NCBI GenBank assembly: GCA_012064415.1
Contig: SSNU01000344.1
Location: 1 to 35,766 of the forward strand
Source of the DNA: Gyrodactylus bullatarudis
Lineage: Eukaryota; Platyhelminthes; Monogenea; Gyrodactylidea; Gyrodactylidae
Reading direction: 5' to 3'
DNA length: 35,766 bases
Of the stretch, positions 30,201 through 35,766 are shown in pieces. The notes beneath the pieces were generated by a model. It did no database searches, was not told the origin of the DNA, and worked only from the letters and a program-made list of their open reading frames with translations. How positions within the stretch are numbered: the stretch's first letter is position 1; each line of letters opens with the position of its first letter. A program made the translations under genes and the position numbers.

Positions 30201-33200
30201 ACATTTTCTCGAATTTAGTGGAATGCTTAAACAAAATTACTGGAGACTTTCACAATATTAAGAGAATGAGATAATTACAGGTTAGGATCTATTCGAATAT
30301 AGTGGACAGTTTTTCGAAATTAGTAAACAAGCTTAACGTAATTAGTGGAATCATTTTTTTCAAGCTATTTTTGTAATAAATAGATGATTTATAACACCGA
30401 AAATTAATTTTATGCAGCCTTTCTTTCCTCAAGGCTTTTCTCAAATATTTCAATTTACTCTCATGATACGGAGTAAAATCCTTTTTTTTCCATTCTAGCT
30501 ACAGAAATTCCAACATTATTTTATGAAATCAAACTAATCCACTAATTAAGTTAAACTTGTTTACTGATTTCGAAAAACTGTCCACTAAAGACGAAATAAT
30601 GTTTCTTCATTTCGATAAACTGTCCACTAAATTCGAATAGATCCTAACCTGGAATCATCTTATTCTCTTAATATTGGAAAACTCTCCAGTAATTTTGTTT
30701 AAGCATTCCACTAAATTCGAGAAAATGTACACTTAATTTATCTTTGAAATTATACATTTATTAAATTGAAAAGAAAATCATTATTATAAATAAATTATCA
30801 CAAAATAAGTATTTTGAAAATAAATAAAATAACAGTAATTACACTAATTTCGTAAAATGACTGTAAGGACACTATGTCAGAGGTTTTGAGAAATTTTTAT
30901 GGTAAATTAAATCTACTTTTACTATTTTTTATTGAAGATTTCCGTTTCCATCATGGAAAAAAATAATTTTCCTAAAAGAAAATTGCATTACACTATGTCT
31001 GCACTCTACTAAATGAGTAAAGTGGAGGGGGACTATGAAATGTTTGTAAAAACCCCATTTTAAACTCCTACAGGAAAATTTCTGTGTCTCTAAAGCGCAA
31101 ACATTAACTGTAAACATACTTCCGTTTGTACAAGCATTGCTCTTTGTGAACGTATTTTCTTAATAATTTCGATTGGGGATACTGGCAATTTTTTGTCGAT
31201 TAAATCTCTAGCTGTTTCCATTGTGATTAAAACACCAGTTCTTCCGATTCCTGCAGAACAATGGACAATCACAGGATTTGTCTCATGACCAGCATTAATT
31301 AATTTCATTCGATCCACTAATTCGAGTAGATCGTTTGGATTATCTGGTGTACCATGATCTGGCCAGTTTGTGAATTGAATTTGGACTATTTTACGATTAT
31401 CATCGAAAAATTTCATTGCTTCAGCATGATCATTGATCGTTGTCATTGAAGGATAATTTAGACAGCCTGGATTAGGGCTGCGAACCTTGGAGCATGACAA
31501 TACCATCTCTCTTTCAATCATATTTTTGTATTTCTATAAAAAATAGTCTCGTTATTTTGATAAACATCGATCTCATGCAGGTATTGACTCAAGTTTAAAT
31601 AGAAATTATTAAGTATAAATTAATTAATTAGTCCAATGAATGTTTAGCTCAGTAAATTATATAATTATCCTGTAAATTAAAATTTTTATACATTTATAAC
31701 TAACCTTCTCTCCAACTGTTGCAATCTTTATTTCAATAAATTGTGAAGCCTTTTTAGATTTTATATTGAATAAAAATCCTTTATTAAGCATCGGCCAATA
31801 TTGATGACACTTAATCTGTTAAAAATAAATACGTAATTTGATTAAATATTATTTAATTTATCTCTAAAAAATTAATTTTTCAATCTTCAATTCCGGAAAT
31901 TTATCGGTTTTGGCATATACGAAGACTGTTTCAAGAACGACTTTAGCTAAATTATAATTCTTGTTTCAGAGTTGATATATTTAAGATTACAATGCATAGT
32001 TTACATACACTAAATATGTTGTTTAAGATACTTTTGCCTTGGAATTTGAATATAGAATCTTAGGAAATAATTTCATTATGTATATGTATTTGTAACAACA
32101 GATGAGAAATAAATGTTTTTGAATAATCCTAGCCGCAAGAGATCTTGGCATAAAGTCGTTCAACCCAATTCAAACGGGTTTGCATAAAAGGTTATGATCA
32201 CAATCTGGTTTTGTAGAGTACAGTTATTTACACAGTTTAATTTTTTCCTCAATTGACTGTGTTCAATCGTTTTGCCCGATGTGGCGTACTGGTATCTTCT
32301 CACCTCTCATTAGGACCCTCTTATTCTTGTCCAAGGTTCAAACCCTCCCATACCGGGAACATTGGACACTTTTTACCTGTTCCCTTATTTGTACAAATCA
32401 TTACATATTTCTATGAATAAATATAAATGTTTCAATTTCAAAAAACCTCTAAATCTTCGATGACTACTTATCGATTTATAGAGAATTTTCACTAAAAATG
32501 GAACTTTGACACTATCACTGCCACTTTGATGAAAATTAATATCATTTTCTTCAAACTACAGTAGTGCATTATGTCGATCTGGATCAGGTCGTATGAAAAT
32601 GCATCTTCGAGATTCTTTGGAAAAACTTTGATTTTCTAGAATCCTTTCTTCAATTCTACAGTTTATTTATTTGTTAGAAAATAGATTTATTAAAAATTTG
32701 ATATATATGTGTACTAAATATTAATACTGTAGAATTTTCTTGAGAACAAGTTAGAAATGTCATTGAATCTTGATAGACGGAGCAATTTGACTTTAATAAA
32801 TAAACAAATAAGCCCTTCAAGAGATTTCATTAAACATTCTGGGTTTATTGAAGATTAGCATAAAGAAGACTCTTTGAGTAGTCAAGTTTAGACCTTATAT
32901 GAGACATTATGGTTTTAATGTTTGTGAGATCATTACATTCTGTAAGATTGAATTTTTTTATCGATCATGTTATAAGAGGATAGTAAATAATGATTGGAGA
33001 AAGAGGGGTTTCTAAGGTTATATGAATTTTCAAGTAATTCGGCAGATTTAACAAAGGTTTTAACAATAATGGCATATCTTCTAACCCAAAGAGGGTTAAG
33101 CCCTGAGATTAAAATACGAGAATTGTAAGAGTCTAAGTCAGGAAATAAAAAATATAGAAGTCTGGATTGAATATGTTCAATCTCTAGTGATTTTTCAAAG

Positions 33201-34717
33201 GTGAGTGTGGGAACGAGTGGAGAGATATGATATAGTCGAGATTGTTTAAGACCAAAGCTTTGAAAGCCTTAAGCCTTAGGTTAGTGGACTTAGAGAATTT
33301 TAAATTTGAAAATATTATGATTTTTATTTTGGGGAGATTAGAGAGAGGGTCAACTTTAGGTCCATCCGAAATACTGAAACCTAGGTCCAAAGTTAAGGAG
33401 ACAATTTCTCCAGGAAGTAGAAGAGATTCCGAGAGGGTTGCAAAGAGACCGCATGGGAGTAATAATTTACATTTATATCTATTAATATAGAGCCCCGTGG
33501 CCTCAAGGGAACCTTTAAGAAGACAGAAGTTGTGATTTATTTTTATTATATCAAGGGAATTTTTCACCTTGAAGACGAACTTGAAGTCGTCAGCAAATTT
33601 AAGGAGAACACCCTCTATGTTCTCCGGGAGCTGAATATCAGCGAAGCAAATATTAAAGAGAAGAGGGCCAATTATTGAATCCTGGGAAAGTTTACTAGAG
33701 GTGGAGTTGAAGGAGACAAATTGTTTCGGATTTGAGAGAAAAAACATAGTCAAGTTCATGATGTGGGAGCAAATATTTAGATCGATAAGCTTTTTTTTAA
33801 TAAATGAAAATTTTAGCTTATCAAAGGCCTTAGAAATGTCGGTAAAGTGAATAATTAGGAAATTTTTTGGATCTTTCTTAATAGGGAGAGTACAGTTCAT
33901 GAATTCAATCATATTGCTTGATGTACTCTTCCCATATAAGAACCCATGCTGAGTTTTGTCAGGAAAAGGATATGGTAACGATTTAGATATCTCGTCTGTT
34001 AAAAATCTATCCAAAATTGAGAGGAAGATATTCAACGATGATATAGGTCTGAGATCTATTATTTAAGATTTTGATTAAATAACATTTTCACCTCCTGGTA
34101 GGATTTTACATTTCAATCTTATTGAGTTGTTCATTGTTAAGAAGAAAAATGTGACATGATAGTATACCGACCTACGGATGCCACAGTATGAACAATTAAT
34201 TGAACACCGGAGAGCGATGGTATTCGGAAAACAAAAAATAATATGATAATTAATTTCAATCACTCAAAATTTGAAATCGATTTCAAGCAATATTTTTTCG
34301 AAAAGAAGCTCGAAATTTCATACTGAATATTTGAGTCTGGCTGCGTAAGCTCTTTTAACTACAGCATCTCCCTAATATGATAGAAAGAAAATTCAAAGTG
34401 GAAAATAATCAGAACAAAAGATCAAGATCAACTACAAAATTTTATCAACCTATTGAAAATTTCGAGATTCCGGTAGGAAAATATATTTGGAACCCTATAA
34501 ATTTGTAGGAGGAATGTTGTTTCTGATTAGCCGACAAAATCGACGTATTATTCATAAGTTCTAGACTTACTCTTCCTTTCTCTACATTGGTAGTGACCAT
34601 TACAACTAGGTTACAATTTTGTTCCCAACACATGAGCCAAAAGTCTCCACATGTATTTGTCAAGGGTCCTTGTGCAGCAATATAACGATTGACATGATTA
34701 GTTCCTGGTATTTCAGT
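27289..34717 (-). CDS. PTPN3/PTPN4-like non-receptor protein tyrosine phosphatase, catalytic half
   Basis: Removes phosphate from tyrosines; family members have FERM and PDZ domains upstream and act under the membrane. Exons in transcript order: 34717-34571, 31815-31705, 31533-31120, 27410-27365, 27305-27289. Motifs in order: [32 protein letters not shown] joined to IKCHQYWP; the WPD loop [14 protein letters not shown]; the active site [20 protein letters not shown]; the Q loop [12 protein letters not shown]; then [20 protein letters not shown] and stop. The active-site wording and the KCHQYWP block point to PTPN3/PTPN4. All junction phases agree. FERM, PDZ and the KNRY/pTyr-loop exons should lie beyond the right edge. 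The final exon is only 17 nt. The introns of 2.75 and 3.7 kb are filled with transposons. Confidence 0.88.
27840..29060 (+). mobile_element. LINE (non-LTR retrotransposon), 5'-truncated reverse transcriptase
   Basis: Reverse-transcriptase motifs in order: [56 protein letters not shown]. The catalytic box is YSDD rather than YADD. The C-terminal part [29 protein letters not shown] and [12 protein letters not shown] follows. Two stops at about 28,067-28,076 and a frameshift near 28,745 disable it. No endonuclease or ORF1 is present, as usual for a 5'-truncated LINE. It lies antisense inside the tyrosine phosphatase intron. The fragment at 1-851 is the same family; the copy at 32,950-34,070 is a relative. 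Confidence 0.85.
29065..29450. other. AT-rich spacer between LINE and foldback element
   Basis: Intron sequence with T runs; nothing recognised. Confidence 0.4.
29700..29807 (+). pseudogene. Short cysteine-containing frame inside the foldback element
   Basis: A 35-codon frame, [20 protein letters not shown] followed by EDCKYEIK and a stop. Further protein-like sequence follows past the stop ([20 protein letters not shown]). The 'GY..KC....CK' spacing recalls zinc-binding N-terminal domains of MULE-type transposases (FLYWCH-like). The fragment is too short to classify. Confidence 0.3.
30060..30870. repeat. Large internal palindrome with repeated 'TTAGTGGACA' units
   Basis: The left arm (about 30,060-30,350) carries several copies of AATTAGTGGACA followed by TTTTTCGA. 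The right arm (about 30,535-30,870) carries the reverse complement (TCGAAAAACTGTCCACTAA) in the mirrored order. Matching pairs include GGTTAGGATCTATTCGAAT / ATTCGAATAGATCCTAACC and CTTAAACAAAATTACTGGAG / CTCCAGTAATTTTGTTTAAG. The units also resemble one another within an arm, so the structure is both palindromic and loosely tandem. Confidence 0.75.
31921..31945 (-). repeat. Terminus of the dispersed 'TCTTCG' repeat, minus orientation
   Basis: Minus strand AAAGTCGTTCTTGAAACAGT then CTTCGTATATGCC. It shares both terminus and adjoining body with 18,071-18,093. Confidence 0.55.
32270..32440 (+). repeat. tRNA-derived SINE-like unit
   Basis: GTGGCGTACTGGT (32,281-32,293) resembles an RNA polymerase III A box. 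GGTTCAAACCC (32,335-32,345) is a near-perfect B box about 54 bases later, followed by CCCATACCGGG. The spacing is wider than in most tRNAs and no clean acceptor stem closes, so a SINE head is more likely than a functional tRNA. An unrelated AT-rich body follows to about 32,440. It sits in a phosphatase intron. Confidence 0.5.
32950..34070 (-). mobile_element. LINE reverse-transcriptase copy in a phosphatase intron
   Basis: The minus strand encodes [18 protein letters not shown], then [27 protein letters not shown] and [12 protein letters not shown] (catalytic FADD), then [16 protein letters not shown]. After a frameshift at about 33,185 the C-terminal [12 protein letters not shown] and LWVRRYAII follow, to about 32,955. 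The GVPQGS motif has decayed to SQDSIIGP, so it is probably inactive although 283 codons remain open. It lies in the same orientation as the host gene and shares its organisation with the LINE at 27,840-29,060 but is clearly diverged from it. Confidence 0.82.
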
Positions 34718-35159
34718 CTAGATAATTGTAGATAGAATATTCAAAATTTTCATGCTTTTTATCAAAATTTAAGAACAATAAGAGCTTGGTTAGATAACTT
34801 AAAAATTCCAATTGAATTCTAAGTAACATGTAGATTAAAGAAAGGGGTACTCTCAAATGAAAAAAAATTGAAATTCCAAAAACTAGAGCCACATAATAAA
34901 TTTTATCGTGAAAGTAGCCCGGAAATAATTGAAGTAATTTTAAATTTCGATTTGACGCCAAATTTCCGATTTTTGAACTTTGAGCTGAAAATATTTTATT
35001 TGAAAGTGGGAATGTGGTGAAAAGAAAATTTTCAGGATCAGAATTTGAAAAGAAAAGCAAATATCACCATTGAATTTTCGACAAATACACCATTTTGAAT
35101 TATTAAAATTTCATTGACTTTCCAAAACATGAGGCTATGCAATAAAACAGATTCAGCAT

Positions 35160-35690
35160 AAATGGTTTTCTTGTCTAATTCTGATCTTGATATTTTGCCT
35201 ATCCTCAAGCCAATAAAAAAGGCATTATATATTTGTTCAAGTGCAAATGTGGATCGACGTATGTGGGGCGAACAGTGAAACCAGTAAAGGCAAGAACCAA
35301 AGAACCAACTTGAGCCCAGGTAACAAAGGTTCTGCTGTCCAAGAACACCTTCGTGATACAAATCACATGGCTGATGTGACCAACTTCAGCATCATGTTTC
35401 AAGTAAACCCTAGTGACCCGCGCAAGATGAAAGTAGATTCCTTGGACAAAGCTGAGGCCCACTTCATTAAGAAATTGAATCCAGTCTTATGTAAACAGAA
35501 GATTCTTGCAACAAAGCTAGGACTTACAAGTAAAAGTTGATTTACAAACAAAAGTAAGCTTGAAAGAGCGGCAAAGCTACTTGAAGATGTTCCTATTGCT
35601 AGTTCGAATCAGAAACAAAATGGAAATGAAGTCGGAGCAATAACACAGGGGGTCATGAAAAATTCAAAATTGCGGTAAAAAGTAAAATAA
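35160..35690 (+). mobile_element. Penelope-like element fragment: GIY-YIG endonuclease and C-terminal extension
   Basis: From 35,221 the frame reads GIIYLFKCKCGSTYVGRT, the GIY...Y(V)G core with the CxC preceding it. VKPVKARTKEPT and a stop at 35,311 follow. A one-base shift continues NLSPGNKGSAVQEHLRDTNH and later KAEAHFIKKLNPVLCKQKI to a stop at 35,538. After that stop the same frame carries FTNKSKLERAAKLLEDVPIA (to 35,678). A GIY-YIG nuclease at the C-terminus is the hallmark of Penelope-like retroelements, which use it to nick the target. The reverse transcriptase is absent, so the copy is 5'-truncated; the frameshift and stop make it dead. It lies in the intron upstream of the first phosphatase exon seen here. 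Confidence 0.78.
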
Positions 35691-35766
35691 AACTGATTCT
35701 GGTGTAAAATTTTGCGCTGATCCCGAATCTGTGCTCAGATCTGTAAAATTTACTATAATTTCTGAG

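Larger units (their letters stand above)
29460..31056. mobile_element. MULE-like foldback transposon with nested inverted repeats
   Basis: The outer ends match as inverted repeats. The left begins GGGGTATTTACAAAAATGTT; the right, reversed, begins GGGGTTTTTACAAACATTTC. Both then contain CCTCCACTTTACTCAT and, further in, GCAGACATGGTGTAATGCAA / GCAGACATAGTGTAATGCAA. Flanks ATTCTAAAG (29,451-29,459) and ATTTTAAAC (31,057-31,065) match at 7 of 9 positions, as for a 9-bp MULE duplication. Inside is a second, larger inverted repeat (about 30,060-30,350 against 30,535-30,870), so the element could fold into one long hairpin. No transposase remains apart from a short frame near 29,700. Confidence 0.7.
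27411..31119 (-). other. 3.7-kb phosphatase intron holding a LINE and a foldback transposon
   Basis: Donor GTATGT after CAAACGGAA and acceptor AATCTACAG before GCACAATTT, phase 0. Nearly all its length is the LINE copy at 27,840-29,060 and the foldback element at 29,460-31,056. Without them it would be about 0.9 kb. Confidence 0.7.
31816..34570 (-). other. 2.75-kb phosphatase intron holding LINE and SINE-like units
   Basis: Donor AGA|GTAAGT and acceptor TTTTTAACAG, phase 0, joining VEKGR to IKCHQYWP. Contents: the dispersed-repeat terminus at 31,921, the SINE-like unit at 32,270 and the LINE at 32,950-34,070. Confidence 0.7.

Noticed and set aside
32270..32360. Functional tRNA gene
   Set aside because: Box A and B are good, but no 7-bp acceptor stem or clear anticodon arm can be drawn, and the boxes are too far apart for most tRNAs.
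34713..35060. 115-codon minus-strand open frame upstream of the phosphatase exon
   Set aside because: Lies where the pTyr-loop exon might be expected, but contains no KNRY or DYINA motif, and the true exon begins at 34,717 in another frame. Low-complexity hydrophobic composition.
35038..35462. Minus-strand open frames opposite the GIY-YIG fragment
   Set aside because: They are mirror frames of the Penelope-like coding strand, which has the recognisable motifs.
1..35766. CRISPR array, bacterial operon, riboswitch or prophage
   Set aside because: Spliced metazoan genes throughout; no regularly spaced repeats, Shine-Dalgarno sites or phage genes.

Overview
This is an AT-rich nuclear window from an invertebrate animal. 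It has spliced protein genes, no operons, and many mobile elements. Slingshot phosphatase, a PTPN3/4-type phosphatase and a Schnurri/HIVEP-like zinc-finger protein identify it as metazoan. The species cannot be fixed from sequence alone. Several introns are only 28, 34, 35, 50, 56 and 70 bp, beside introns of 1-4 kb filled with transposons. Very small introns are known in dicyemid mesozoans and some other reduced or fast-evolving animals, so such a lineage is possible but unproven.

Layout from left to right. (1) 1-2,170 is transposon wreckage: a LINE fragment on the minus strand, a deleted integrase-type (Ginger/KRBA2-like) transposon with ~100-bp inverted repeats, and a second LINE fragment. 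(2) 2,230-5,430 holds no recognisable gene. (3) 5,437-12,402 (+) is a ten-exon C2H2 zinc-finger gene of about 755 codons. One of its introns carries a nearly perfect 2-kb Ginger-type transposon (126-bp inverted repeats, intact 506-aa integrase) in the opposite orientation. (4) 12,450-21,250 is repeat-rich: a ~0.5-kb repeat family, a Tc1/mariner remnant with a possible 25-bp intron, a Penelope-like element interrupted by a 193-base run of N, an inverted-repeat MITE and a MULE remnant. (5) 21,293-25,826 (-) is a Slingshot cofilin-phosphatase gene whose 3' end is not resolved. (6) 26,145-27,002 (+) is an intronless gene for mitochondrial ribosomal protein L44. (7) 27,289 to beyond 34,717 (-) is the catalytic half of a PTPN3/PTPN4-like tyrosine phosphatase. 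Its 5' exons lie outside the window. Its introns have absorbed two LINE copies, a palindromic MULE-like foldback element, a tRNA-derived SINE-like unit and, at the right edge, a Penelope GIY-YIG endonuclease fragment.

The host genes are unrelated single-copy genes, not a pathway. Slingshot and mRpL44 are divergent (about 320 bp apart); mRpL44 and the tyrosine phosphatase converge (286 bp apart). The striking theme is compact host exons with ultra-short introns, and nearly all gene expansion coming from transposons landing in a few introns. Exon models were built by eye from splice sites, phase continuity and family similarity, so individual boundaries may be off.
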